A stretch of 64,000 nucleotides of DNA, from the NCBI GenBank assembly GCA_900540375.1, contig UQFS01000017.1, positions 1-64,000 of the forward strand, in the 5' to 3' direction. Positions within the stretch are counted from its first letter, which is position 1, and each line of letters opens with the position of its first letter. The position numbers and the translations under genes are program-made. This stretch comes from an uncultured Prevotella sp. (lineage in GTDB: Bacteria > Bacteroidota > Bacteroidia > Bacteroidales > Bacteroidaceae). The notes under the pieces were generated by a model. That model ran no database searches. It saw only the letters and a list, made by a program, of their open reading frames with translations, and was not told where the DNA came from. This document shows, in pieces, positions 33,600-43,500 of the stretch.

Positions 33600-34730
33600 C
33601 TACACGTGCATCAGGTCGCTCATGACCGTGTTGCTCAGCAGGATGCCCTGGCGGGTGAGATGGATGTGATGGCCGGTGATGGCCAGCATCTGCTTGTCGA
33701 GATAAGGCTGGGCTTGGGCGAGGAGATAGGAGCGGTAGGGAGGCGAGAGCTTGTCGAGGTCGAGACCCTCCCGCGTGCGCAGAGCCGTGGTGATGAGATC
33801 GTCGTAGTGTGTGCTCTCGTCGATGGACTCCTCGGTGTAGGGCAAACGGCCGGACTCGATGCTCGTAATGTACTGCTTGAGATCGGCGACGGCCCAGTGG
33901 CGGGAATGACCGTCGTAGCTGTGGGCCGCCGCGCCGAGTCCGATGTACGGGATGTCGTGCCAGTAGCTGCTGTTGTGGCGGCTGCGATAGGACGAGAGTC
34001 GGTGCCGGGCTTTGTCGTCGTCTGTCAGTTTGGCAAAGTTACTGATCTCGTAGTGCTCGTAGCCTGCCGCCGTGAGACGGTCAATGAGCGTGTCATACAT
34101 GCTGATGCTCAGTTCCTCGTCGATCTCGCGGACCTTGCCCTGCTCCAGCATCCGGTAGAGTGGCGTTCCCTCCTCGTACATCAGTCCGTAGGCAGAGATA
34201 TGCTCTGGCTGTAGGCTTAGAGCGTGGTCGATGTCGTGTTGCCAGTCGTCCATCGTCTCATTCGGGAAGCCGAACATCAGGTCGAGGCTGATGTTGCAGA
34301 TGCCGTCAGTGCGCAGAATGCTGAAGGCATGATCCACCTCCTCAGTCGTATGGCGGCGGTGAAGCAGACGCAGGCGAGTCTCGTCGAAAGTCTGAGCGCC
34401 CATGCTCACCCGATTGACGGGCAGGTCGCGGAACATCGAAGGGCGGATGTCGTCGGGATTGCACTCCATGGTCACCTCCGCGTCGCCGGCAACGGGGTAC
34501 ACCTTATATATATAGGTGAACAGCCGGAGCAGGTTGTCGTGGCTTAGCTGGCTGGGCGTGCCGCCACCGAGATAGATCGTCTCTATGGGCAGATGGGCCT
34601 TTTGCAGGCTGATCTCACGGCACAATGCATCGACATAGCGCGACCGCAACTCCAGCAGTGTCGTGGAGTAGAAGCCGCAGTAGATGCACCGCGAGGCACA
34701 GAAAGGAATGTGAACATATAGTCCCGCCAT
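33600..34730 (-). CDS. hemW: HemW-like radical SAM protein
   Basis: A 376-residue radical SAM protein. The cluster motif is C11-x3-C15-x2-C18 in PFCASRCIYCGFYS. The HemW block HNSSYWHDIPYIGLGAAAHS is present, as is GGGTPSQL after the SAM site. The first Cys context and HNxxYW fit HemW, a heme chaperone, rather than true HemN coproporphyrinogen dehydrogenase. Length is typical. A -7 box lies at 34757-34764 on the minus strand. Confidence 0.9.
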   Translation of the reverse strand: MAGLYVHIPFCASRCIYCGFYSTTLLELRSRYVDALCREISLQKAHLPIETIYLGGGTPSQLSHDNLLRLFTYIYKVYPVAGDAEVTMECNPDDIRPSMFRDLPVNRVSMGAQTFDETRLRLLHRRHTTEEVDHAFSILRTDGICNISLDLMFGFPNETMDDWQHDIDHALSLQPEHISAYGLMYEEGTPLYRMLEQGKVREIDEELSISMYDTLIDRLTAAGYEHYEISNFAKLTDDDKARHRLSSYRSRHNSSYWHDIPYIGLGAAAHSYDGHSRHWAVADLKQYITSIESGRLPYTEESIDESTHYDDLITTALRTREGLDLDKLSPPYRSYLLAQAQPYLDKQMLAITGHHIHLTRQGILLSNTVMSDLMHV

Positions 34731-34756
34731 GATACTCTATTGGTTATTAACGACTG

Positions 34757-34764
34757 CAAAATTA
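34757..34764 (-). promoter_or_regulatory. -7 box (TAATTTTG) for hemW
   Basis: Reads TAATTTTG on the minus strand, 26 nt upstream of the hemW ATG at 34730. Confidence 0.55.
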
Positions 34765-34804
34765 CTAATAAGTTTTAAAAAACAGTACTTAAATAGTAGT
34801 TTGA

Positions 34805-34836
34805 TTTGCAACCTATTGTTTTTTTCCCTATCTTTA
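34805..34836 (+). promoter_or_regulatory. Promoter of the EF-G paralog (TTTG-N20-TATCTTTA)
   Basis: TTTG at 34805-34808 and TATCTTTA at 34829-34836 are separated by 20 nt. This is a near-consensus Bacteroidetes promoter about 74 nt before the ATG at 34910. Confidence 0.6.
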
Positions 34837-34909
34837 ACCGCAAATAAGCGGGGCGTGCTCCGTTTACCTTGACCGAGACATATATCTAACAACTTTAAAC
34901 CCTTTTGAT

Positions 34910-37069
34910 ATGAGAGTATATCAGACAGACGAAATCAAGAACATTGCCCTGCTGGGCAGTGCGGGAAGCGGCAAGACCACCCTTGCCGAGAGTATGCTTT
35001 ATGAAGCCGGCGTCATCAAGCGGCGTGGTACAGTGGAAGGGAAGAACACTGTGAGCGATTACTTCCCTGTAGAGCTTGAATATGGTTACTCCGTCTTCCC
35101 CACCGTGTTCCATGTGGAGTGGAACAACAAGAAACTCAATATCATCGACTGCCCGGGTAGTGACGACTTCATCGGCGGAGCCATCACTTCGCTCAATGTC
35201 ACCGACCAGGCCGTGATCCTCATCAACGGACAGTTCGGCCCCGAGGTGGGTACCCAGAACAATTTCCGTTATACCGAAAAGCTGAAGAAGCCTGTCATCT
35301 TCCTGATCAACCAGCTCGACTCCGAGAAATGCGACTATGACAACATCATCGAGCAGATGAAGGAGATCTATGGCGGCAAGTGCGTAGAGATACAATATCC
35401 TTTGGAGACAGGACCTAACTTCCACAGCCTGATCGACGTACTCATCATGAAAAAACTCTCTTGGGGTCCCGATGGTGGAGAGCCCAAGCGTGAGGAGATT
35501 CCTGCTGAGGAAATGGATAAGGCCATGGAATTGCACAAAGCACTTGTCGAGGCCGCTGCCGAGAACGACGACCAGCTTATGGAGAAGTTTTTCGACACTG
35601 AGACGCTGACCGAGGACGAGATGCGTGAGGGTATCCGCAAGGGACTCGTCACGCGCAGCATCTTCCCCGTGTTCTGCGTCGATGCGCATAAGGATATGGG
35701 TGTACAGCGACTCATGGAGTTCTTAGGCAATGTGGTGCCGTTCGTCAGCGAGATGCCGAAGGTGCGCAACACGCGCGGTGAAGAGGTGACACCCGACAGC
35801 AACGGTCCGGAGAGTCTCTACTTTTTCAAGAGTGGTATGGAGCCGCACATCGGCGAGGTTTCCTACTTCAAGGTCATGAGTGGCAGCGTTAAGCCTGGCG
35901 ATGACCTTTTCAATGCCGACCGTGGCTCGAAGGAGCGCATGGGACAGATCTATGTCTGTGCCGGTGCCAACCGCATCCCCGTGGATCAGCTCAACGCCGG
36001 TGATATCGGTTGTACTGTGAAGCTGAAAGACGTGAAGACCGGCAACACGCTTGACGGTAAGGGTACGGAGGAGCGCTTCGACTTCATCAAATATCCTAAT
36101 CCGAAATACAGCCGTGCTGTCAAGGCCAACACCCCGCAAGATACGGAGAAGATGATGGCAGCCTTGCTGAAGATGCGCCAGGAAGACCCGACATGGGTGG
36201 TGGAGCAGAGCAAGGAACTGCGGCAGACCATTGTTCACGGTCAGGGTGAGTTCCACCTGCGCACGCTGAAATGGCGCTTGGAGAACAATGAGAAGATTCC
36301 TGTGACCTTTGAAGAGCCGAAGATCCCATATCGTGAGACGATCACCAAGAAGGCAAAGGCTGAGTATCGTCATAAAAAACAGAGCGGTGGTGCCGGACAG
36401 TTCGGTGAGGTGCATCTCATCGTCGAGCCTTATGCTGAGGGAATGCCTGATCCGGTAAGCTATAACTTCGGAGGCCAGGAGTTCAAGATGAACATCAAGC
36501 AGAAGGAAGAGCGCGACTTGCCCTGGGGTGGAAAGCTGGTATTCATCAACTCCGTCGTCGGTGGTGCCATTGACCAGCGTTTCATGCCCGCCATCCTCAA
36601 AGGTGTGATGGACTGCATGGAGCATGGTCCGTTGACAGGCAGCTATGCGCGCGACGTGCGTGTGGTCGTCTACGATGGTAAGATGCACCCGGTGGACTCC
36701 AACGAGCTCAGCTTCACGTTGGCGGCGCGTCATGCTTTCTCGATGGCCTTCAAGGAGGCCGGCCCGAAGATTCTTGAGCCGATCTATGACTTGGAGGTTT
36801 ATGTGCCGATCGACTACATGGGTGATGTGATGAGCGACCTGCAAGGCCGTCGTGCCATCATCATGGGTATGGACGCTGAGGCAGGCTACCAGAAACTCAG
36901 TGCCAAGATACCTTTGAAGGAATTGTCCAACTATAGTGTGGCACTCAGCTCACTGACCGGTGGCCGCGCCAGCTTTACCACGAAGTTCGCCAGCTACGAG
37001 CTCGTGCCGAACGACATCCAACAGAAGCTCATCGCCGCTCATGAGGCAGAGGCTGATGCTGAGGAATAG
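34910..37069 (+). CDS. EF-G paralog with altered GTPase motifs
   Basis: A 719-residue, full-length EF-G-like protein. The P-loop is GSAGSGKT (16-23). Switch II reads DCPGSDDF at 80-87, so the catalytic His of the canonical DTPGHVDF is Ser84. The switch I region is also diverged, and the guanine-specificity motif is NQLD (134-137). Domains II-V follow, including GQGEFHLRTLKWRL and the C-terminal YMGDVMSDLQGRRAIIMGM. In Bacteroides thetaiotaomicron an EF-G2 paralog supports translation in carbon starvation without GTP hydrolysis; this looks like the same type. It has its own promoter and terminator. The housekeeping fusA is not in the window. Confidence 0.88.
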   Translation: MRVYQTDEIKNIALLGSAGSGKTTLAESMLYEAGVIKRRGTVEGKNTVSDYFPVELEYGYSVFPTVFHVEWNNKKLNIIDCPGSDDFIGGAITSLNVTDQAVILINGQFGPEVGTQNNFRYTEKLKKPVIFLINQLDSEKCDYDNIIEQMKEIYGGKCVEIQYPLETGPNFHSLIDVLIMKKLSWGPDGGEPKREEIPAEEMDKAMELHKALVEAAAENDDQLMEKFFDTETLTEDEMREGIRKGLVTRSIFPVFCVDAHKDMGVQRLMEFLGNVVPFVSEMPKVRNTRGEEVTPDSNGPESLYFFKSGMEPHIGEVSYFKVMSGSVKPGDDLFNADRGSKERMGQIYVCAGANRIPVDQLNAGDIGCTVKLKDVKTGNTLDGKGTEERFDFIKYPNPKYSRAVKANTPQDTEKMMAALLKMRQEDPTWVVEQSKELRQTIVHGQGEFHLRTLKWRLENNEKIPVTFEEPKIPYRETITKKAKAEYRHKKQSGGAGQFGEVHLIVEPYAEGMPDPVSYNFGGQEFKMNIKQKEERDLPWGGKLVFINSVVGGAIDQRFMPAILKGVMDCMEHGPLTGSYARDVRVVVYDGKMHPVDSNELSFTLAARHAFSMAFKEAGPKILEPIYDLEVYVPIDYMGDVMSDLQGRRAIIMGMDAEAGYQKLSAKIPLKELSNYSVALSSLTGGRASFTTKFASYELVPNDIQQKLIAAHEAEADAEE

Positions 37070-37111
37070 TTTACTTTTTCCATTTGAAGTTAATATACAA
37101 GAGAGAGGGTT

Positions 37112-37145
37112 CCAAGCCGTTGATGGCTTGGGGCCTTTTTTGTGT
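37112..37145 (+). terminator. Terminator after the EF-G paralog
   Basis: CCAAGCC (37112-37118) and GGCTTGG (37125-37131) form a 7-bp stem with a 6-nt loop, followed by GGCCTTTTTTGTG. Confidence 0.8.
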
Positions 37146-37146
37146 C

Positions 37147-38964
37147 TTACCCGATGCTGGCCTTATAGGAAGAGCGGACGAGTGGACCGCAGACAGCGGA
37201 GCGGAATCCCATCCGCAGGGCTTGGTCGTGATACCAACGGAATTTGTCGGGGGTGATGTAGGCCTCGACGGGAAGGTGCCGGGCCGTGGGCTGGAGATAC
37301 TGTCCGATCGTCACGCGCTCCACACCGCAGTCGCGCAGGTCGCGCAGGGTCTGGAGCACTTCCTCCTCCGTTTCTCCCAGCCCGAGCATGAGGCCGCTCT
37401 TTGTGACGAACCCGCTGTCATGGATATGCTTGAGCACATGCAGGCTGACATCGTAGGTGGCTACGCTGCGCACCGACGGTGTCAGGCGTCGCACCGTCTC
37501 GATATTATGTGCCACCACGTCAGGATGACTCTGCAACACGATGTCTATCAGATCATCGCGCCCTTGGAAGTCGGGTAAGAGTACCTCTATCTTTGTCTGG
37601 CTTTTCTGCCGCACAGCTTCTACGGTCCAGCGCCAGTGCTCTGCGCCCATGTCGGGCAGGTCGTCGCGGTCTACCGAGGTGAGGACGACATATCTCAGAT
37701 TCATCTCTTTCACTGATTCCGCCACACGTTGCGGCTCGTCGGGATCGAGTGGGAGAGGGCGTCCGCTCTGCGTGTTGCAGAAACGGCAATGGCGGGTACA
37801 GATGTCGCCGCCAATCATCAGCGTGGCAGTACCCAGTCGCCAGCACTCGGCACGGTTGGGACATAGACCACTCTCGCATATCGTGTGAAGGCGGTTGCCA
37901 TGGATGATCTCGGAGGTGTTCTCGCTTTGCTTGTCAGAACTGAGGTCTATCTTCAGCCATTCGGGTTTCATCACGTGAGGCTTACGGCCGAAGAGCACAC
38001 GCAGCAGGCCGTCGGTGGTCAGTCCGCGGATGATGTTGTCCAAGTCGAGCCCCTGCAATGCCTGCTCCACAGCCTCACGCGTGAAGGCCACATCGCGCAG
38101 ACGCGGCAAGAGCTCCTCGTCGAGGTCGCCGGTGAGGAAGTAGTCGCCGAAGAGGTCGATGTCGTGGATATGGTTGTCTTTGATTTCCAGGCAGGCTTCT
38201 ATCGTCCCTACGCTGGGGAGTCGATGCTTTTTTGTGAGTTTGAAGAGCGGTTGTTTGCCATAGATGAAGTCGTCGGCGGCAAAGGCCTTTTGCAGTTCTC
38301 TGATCTCCGGCATCATCTCCTCCGTGATCGTGATGGCCTTGTCACCGCACATGGCATGGCGGAAGGAGGCTTTGAGCTCCGGCAGTGTCATGGAGGTGTA
38401 GTCACTGATGTTTGCCACATGCTGGCGCACACTCTGTACACCTTTGCTCTGCAGTTTTGCTTTGTCAGGTGTGATGACATGCTCCAACATGCTGAGGTCA
38501 GAATTGACGAGCAGCGTGTTGTGCATAATGCTGCGGTCACCGGTACGGTAGAAGGCGGCACCGGAGACCTTCTTGCCGTCGAGCAGGATATCGTTGCGTC
38601 CCGAGATCGTCACGGGAATGCCGATGCGATGCAGTGCGTCGGCGGCAAGGTGCATGCAGTTGGCAAACATATTTTGTACGTTCGGCTCACGGCTGATGAA
38701 GGAGAACATGATATTTCCCTCATCGGAGTAGACACAGCCGCCCCCGCTCTTGCGGCGCGAGATGAACACACCGTGCTCGCGGCAGTAGTCCATGTTCACC
38801 TCGTTTTGCAGCAGTTGGTTTCGTCCGAGGATGACAGTAGGCTTGGTCTGCCAGATGAAGAAATAGTCGTCGTTGCGGAAGTGACGGGCCACATACGCCT
38901 CGACGGCAAAGTCGTAGGTGATAGGGGGCAGCGTCTGCTGCTCGGGTAGAACTACGTAAGTCAT
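37147..38964 (-). CDS. Lipoate-protein ligase/lipoyl synthase fusion
   Basis: A 605-residue fusion. Residues 1-335 are LplA-like: RRKSGGG at 70-76, catalytic Lys in LDGKKVSGAAF (about 131) and the accessory C-terminal domain. Residues about 336-605 are LipA: auxiliary cluster C363-x4-C368-x5-C374, radical SAM cluster C389-x3-C393-x2-C396 in CTRHCRFC, and the terminal RSSY motif. The ligase loads lipoate or octanoate onto E2/GcvH proteins and the synthase inserts sulfur, so one chain could do both salvage and synthesis. LipA lacks an extra long N-terminal extension because LplA takes its place. Confidence 0.9.
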   Translation of the reverse strand: MTYVVLPEQQTLPPITYDFAVEAYVARHFRNDDYFFIWQTKPTVILGRNQLLQNEVNMDYCREHGVFISRRKSGGGCVYSDEGNIMFSFISREPNVQNMFANCMHLAADALHRIGIPVTISGRNDILLDGKKVSGAAFYRTGDRSIMHNTLLVNSDLSMLEHVITPDKAKLQSKGVQSVRQHVANISDYTSMTLPELKASFRHAMCGDKAITITEEMMPEIRELQKAFAADDFIYGKQPLFKLTKKHRLPSVGTIEACLEIKDNHIHDIDLFGDYFLTGDLDEELLPRLRDVAFTREAVEQALQGLDLDNIIRGLTTDGLLRVLFGRKPHVMKPEWLKIDLSSDKQSENTSEIIHGNRLHTICESGLCPNRAECWRLGTATLMIGGDICTRHCRFCNTQSGRPLPLDPDEPQRVAESVKEMNLRYVVLTSVDRDDLPDMGAEHWRWTVEAVRQKSQTKIEVLLPDFQGRDDLIDIVLQSHPDVVAHNIETVRRLTPSVRSVATYDVSLHVLKHIHDSGFVTKSGLMLGLGETEEEVLQTLRDLRDCGVERVTIGQYLQPTARHLPVEAYITPDKFRWYHDQALRMGFRSAVCGPLVRSSYKASIG

Positions 38965-38990
38965 GTGTTTTTCAGTTTCGTATCAGTGGG

Positions 38991-40448
38991 TCAAGATACC
39001 TTGTCTTCAAGGCTTTCCGTATTATCTTTTGGCAAGCGTACTTTGCGCTTGGGATTTTCCTGCGCGCCGTATTTCAGGAGTTTATTGGCAGCTGTGGCAA
39101 TGCCCATGCCGGTAGGTGCTGTCGTCGTCTTCACGTCGTCAAAGGCCTTGCGCGTGCGGTCAAGCATCTGGTCGGCCGTCTGGAAACGCTCATAGAAGAG
39201 TTGCACACGGTTGATGATCTCATCAGCGGCCTTGAGCATGGCATCCTGGTTCTCGGCTTGTCGCACCTGGCGCCACGTCATCTCCAGCACACGCAGCATC
39301 ATATAGAGGTTTTGCGATCCGGAGATGATCACGCCCTGATCATAGGCGTCTTTCCACAGAGCCGGGTCGTGGGTGAGCGCCAGTTGCAGGGCACTCTCAC
39401 TGTAGACATACATCACCACGAAGTCAAGCTGTACCTTGCCGTTGGCGGCATATTTGGCGTATTTCTTCCGTGCGAGCTCCTTGACATGGCTTCGCACCGA
39501 GGTGAGATGGCGCTGCAGAGCCTCGTCGCACTCTGTGTCTGTCGTAGCATTGTGGTAGTCCTCGAAAGCCTTCAGCGACATCTTTGCGTCGATGATTACG
39601 TCGCGGTTGTCAGGGAAGTGGAGGATGACATCGGGGATCATCTTGTGTCCGTCCTCTTCGTGAACCGTACGTCCCTGCTCGTCTTTGAGCGTTACCTGCT
39701 CTTCGAACTGCACGCCCTCTTCGAGTCCCATCTGTTCCAAGAGTGTGCGCAGGCGCAGCTCGCCGAAGTTGCCTTGCGTCTTATTCTCGCCGGTGAGTGC
39801 CTCCGCCAACTTATCTGCACGTTGTCCGACCTCGTGTGCCTGCTTCAAGTTTTCCTGAATGCTGGCATCGAGGCGCGACATCAGCACCGTCTGGTCATGG
39901 TCGCTCTTCTCCACGGCTTCCTTCATCTGCTTCAGGTTTTCATGGAGGGGACTGAGCAGAGCCGACATCTGTTGCTGATTGACATTGTTGAGGTCGGCGG
40001 CCCGCCGCTTGAGGATCTCTTCCGACGCCGTGTTGATCTGCTCTTTAAGGAGAGAGGACTGTTGTTGTAGCTGGTCGGTCTGTTGCTGTCGCATGGTTTG
40101 CAGTTGCTCAGCCTGCTGTTGTCTCAGCGATTGAAGTTGCTCAGCTTGTTGTTGCCGCAGTGTTTGCAGTTGCTCAGCCTGTTGCTGTTTCAGAGCCTGC
40201 AGCTGCTCAGCCTGTTGCTGTCGCAAAGTCTGCTGTTGCTCGGCCTGTTGCTGTCGCTGATCTTGCAACTGCTGCTGGTAGTTGGCTTGCAGTTCTTCTT
40301 TCTGCTTGTTCGAGTCCTCTTCCAATTTAGCGATTTGTTGTGTCAGCATGGTCACGCGTGTCTCCGCTGCCGCATTCTTACTGTGCGCCACGAGATATCC
40401 GATAACGATACCGATCAACAATCCGATAATGATGCTTATCACGTCCAT
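38991..40448 (-). CDS. rmuC: DNA recombination protein RmuC
   Basis: A 485-residue membrane-anchored protein. An N-terminal hydrophobic helix (4-21) is followed by a long coiled coil (about 30-200) and the RmuC nuclease-like domain (about 225-430) with FGELRLRTLLEQMGLEEGVQFEEQ, ViIDAKMSLKAFEDY and FVVMYVYSE. It limits chromosomal inversions at short inverted repeats in other bacteria. The coiled coil includes about six near-identical 11-residue Gln-rich units (see 40059-40253). The next upstream gene is separated by a terminator. Confidence 0.92.
   Translation of the reverse strand: MDVISIIIGLLIGIVIGYLVAHSKNAAAETRVTMLTQQIAKLEEDSNKQKEELQANYQQQLQDQRQQQAEQQQTLRQQQAEQLQALKQQQAEQLQTLRQQQAEQLQSLRQQQAEQLQTMRQQQTDQLQQQSSLLKEQINTASEEILKRRAADLNNVNQQQMSALLSPLHENLKQMKEAVEKSDHDQTVLMSRLDASIQENLKQAHEVGQRADKLAEALTGENKTQGNFGELRLRTLLEQMGLEEGVQFEEQVTLKDEQGRTVHEEDGHKMIPDVILHFPDNRDVIIDAKMSLKAFEDYHNATTDTECDEALQRHLTSVRSHVKELARKKYAKYAANGKVQLDFVVMYVYSESALQLALTHDPALWKDAYDQGVIISGSQNLYMMLRVLEMTWRQVRQAENQDAMLKAADEIINRVQLFYERFQTADQMLDRTRKAFDDVKTTTAPTGMGIATAANKLLKYGAQENPKRKVRLPKDNTESLEDKVS
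40059..40253 (-). repeat. 33-nt tandem repeat inside rmuC
   Basis: About six in-frame units of 33 nt encode QQQAEQLQTLR-like 11-mers (residues 66-130). A period of 11 fits a hendecad coiled-coil register. High DNA similarity between units suggests recent expansion and a length-variable coiled coil. Confidence 0.85.
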
Positions 40449-40511
40449 TTCATCTGAGTTACGATTATGCTTGCAAAGATAGTAAAAACATTCGAATAGG
40501 ACAAATAAAAA

Positions 40512-40537
40512 AGGAGTATGGGGGACCCCATACTCCT
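40512..40537. terminator. Bidirectional terminator after the Oar-like receptor gene
   Basis: AGGAGTATGGGG (40512-40523) pairs perfectly with CCCCATACTCCT (40526-40537). The minus strand then has TTTTTTATTTG. It ends the receptor transcript and isolates rmuC. Confidence 0.85.
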
Positions 40538-40570
40538 ATTATATATATGAAAGACTATATGTCTACATCA

Positions 40571-43500
40571 TTAGAACTCGAGGCGGAAGCCCACCTGTGC
40601 GTGCCAACGGCTGCCAGTATCGCTTGCCACGGGCTTGCTATTGGTGTTGAACTGGTAGACACCGACACCGTTCTCAATCTTTGTCAGCGTCAGCGGGCTG
40701 AGGTTGTAAGCATTGCTGTAGTGAGCACCCCAGTGCTTGTTGAGCATGTTGGCGAAGTTCATCACGTCGAAGGTGATTTGGAACTTACCAACACCCTTGA
40801 TATTGTAGATATTCTGAGCAAAGTGCAGGTTAACCTCGTTCTCCCACGGAGTAAGGTTTGAGTTACGCTTAGCATACTGTCCACGGTGGTCCTTGGCATA
40901 GTCATCATTCTCAATCCACTCTTCGAATGCCTGACGGCTCTGCTCAGCAGTCATGTTCTTTGTGCTTGCGAAGTTCATCTTTGCCAACTCATCCTTCGTT
41001 GGAATATAAAGCAGGTTGTTACCGCGGAAACCATCGTTGTTATAGTCGGCCTTCTCGTTCATCGTCAGCGAGTAGCGGCCGCCACTGAAACCGTTGTAGT
41101 TAATGGCTACCTCAGTGTTCATCCAACCGTTCCAGTACTTAGGAGAGTTGTAAGACACCTGGATGCGAACTTGATGAGGAATGTCGAACTTTGACCAGCT
41201 CATCTCGTTCTTGTCGTTGGTGTTGCGGCTGTAGTTGTACTTCCAGTTAGAGTAAGCAACAGAAGAAGTACCATCATTGACACTGTAAGAGTGGCCGAAG
41301 ATGTAGCTTGCCATGACATCAAGACCGAAGTCGAAGGATTTCTCTGCTTTCACAGACACATTATAAGAATAGCCCTTATTGGTATTCTTCAGATTGATGA
41401 TGCTGTAGTAAGGCAGGTTTTTCTCAATCTTGCTGTAAGAAGTGACGGCAGAAGCCTCTACACCGGGAACAGCATAGACCTTGTCGCCCTTGTCCTCATA
41501 GGAAAGGTTCTCAAAGAACACGTTGTTGAGATTCTTGGAGTACAAGCCCTCGAGAGTCATTTTCACGTCGCCGGGGAGCATCTGCTCCAGAGCGAGGTTG
41601 GCACGGAATACCTGTGGGAAGCGGAAATTCTTAGCCACCGTCACGATGTCTGGAGACAGGCCGGCAGATGAGGTCTTGGCTGCTGCCATGGGATCCTTGG
41701 CATACTGACTAAGAGAAGGAGCCGTATTGTCCTTTGTATTGATAGTGGTACCCTTGGCCTCAATGCCATTATTGACGAAGGCGTTGGAGAGCCAAACGTA
41801 TGGAGCACGGCCGGAGAAGATACCTACACCGCCACGGAGCAATGTACGATGGCTGGCATCCGTGTACCAGTTGAAACCTGCACGGGGAGATACGAGGAGC
41901 TTGGCACTTGGCATCTTGCCCACTTCAACACCGAGGTTATGCTCGGAAGCGAAGGTGTTGAAAGTGTCATTGGTTGTAGGAGAGTTCAATGTAGCGTTGA
42001 TGTCAAAGCGTACACCATAGGTGACATTGAGCAGTGGGGTGATATCCCACTTATCTTGTACATACAGGCCAAATAGCCCGAATTTCATATTCGGTGCCCA
42101 CTTGGTGTCGCCACCCGTCAGTTCAGGGTCGGTATACTTATAAGTGAACTTGTAAGGAGTATCAGCAAGGAAGTTATCGAGGTCGCTATAGTACCAAGCA
42201 CCGTTTGCTCCTTGGATGAAGAGGTTCTTCATCTTATAGAACTCATTATGTGTACCGAAGGTGATAGTGTGGTCGCCTTTGTACCAAGAGAGGTTGTCCT
42301 CTGCTGTCCATATGTCCTGATTAAGGTAGTTGGCAGCACTGCTGAATTCAGTACCGATATTGACAGTATTCATAGAGGTACCGTCACCACCGGCAACGCT
42401 GCCGATCTGAACACATGGACCCTGGTAGGCCACATCGCGGCTGTCACGGATGAAGCTTGCAGAAACTCGAGCCTCGTTGTAGAGAACAGGGCTGATGTGA
42501 GAGTTCAACTCAGCGACGAAAGAATTCGTCTTGTTGTTCATGCGGTAGCTGGAGTTGTTGAAAGTATAGGTGTTGTTGCTCAGTCCGTCTTTGTCGTCGT
42601 AGGAGTCGTTGTGCTGGTAGCGGAAAGCCAAATGGTTGTTCACGTCAATGTTCCAGTCCAAACGAGCCAGCAAGCCGAAGGACTTTGTGTCCTGCTCACC
42701 TTTTCCATAAGATTCCTGAAACCCTGTCAAATCGTTGAACTTGTCAGCAATCTGCTTCAGTGTGGCCTCAGTGACATACTTGTTGATATATCCGGGATAG
42801 ATCGTGGCGGGAGCCTCTGTCTTCTTATATTCTGCACTGGCAAAGAAGAAGAGCTTGTCTTTGATGATCGGACCACCGAAGGTCGCACCATAGGTTTTGG
42901 TGGAGCGCTGCGAAAGCTTGTCCTCAGCATAATTCTGCAGACGGTTGTACTTGCAGTACATGTCCTGATTGGTGTAGTACATGTAAGCACTGCCGTGGAA
43001 CTGGTTGGTACCGCTCTTGGTAATGGCGTTAATGGCACCGCCAGTGAAACCGCTCTGACGGACATCAAACGGAGCAACGCTCACCTGCAACTCCTGGATA
43101 GCGTCCATGGAGATAGGATTGGCATTGGTCTGACCGCCATTGGTACCGCTGCCGGCGAGTCCGAAGACATCGTTGCTCACCGTACCGTCGATTTGGAAAG
43201 AGTTGTAGCGATTGTTGATACCAGAGATAGACACACCGCCTAAACGCGAATTGGAGACCAGTGGAGACAGCTTAGCCACATCGTAGAGGTTACGGCTGAT
43301 GGTCGGCGTGTTCTCAATGCGCTGCTGATTGAAGTTAGCGGCAGCACCACCACTGTTGCGTCCACTCTTGCCAAGTACGGTGACCTCACCAATTTGCTGA
43401 GCATCCTCCTTCATGTCGATGTTCAGCGTACGAGGCTGTCCCAGCGAAAGTTGGATGTTGTCAATGACCTCATCCTTGTAGCCGATGTAGTTGACGGTAA

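Noticed and set aside
35723..36844. A 373-codon minus-strand frame opposite the EF-G paralog
   Set aside because: Shadow of a conserved coding frame; no promoter or family match.
37885..38949. A 354-codon plus-strand frame opposite the LplA-LipA gene
   Set aside because: Antisense to intact catalytic domains and without motifs of its own.
40059..40253. Possible CRISPR array suggested by regular repeats
   Set aside because: The units are directly tandem without spacers and are in frame inside rmuC, coding for a coiled coil.
42212..43243. A 343-codon plus-strand frame opposite the Oar-like receptor
   Set aside because: The receptor frame on the other strand is complete and has clear domains; the antisense frame has no recognisable fold and is a codon-bias shadow.
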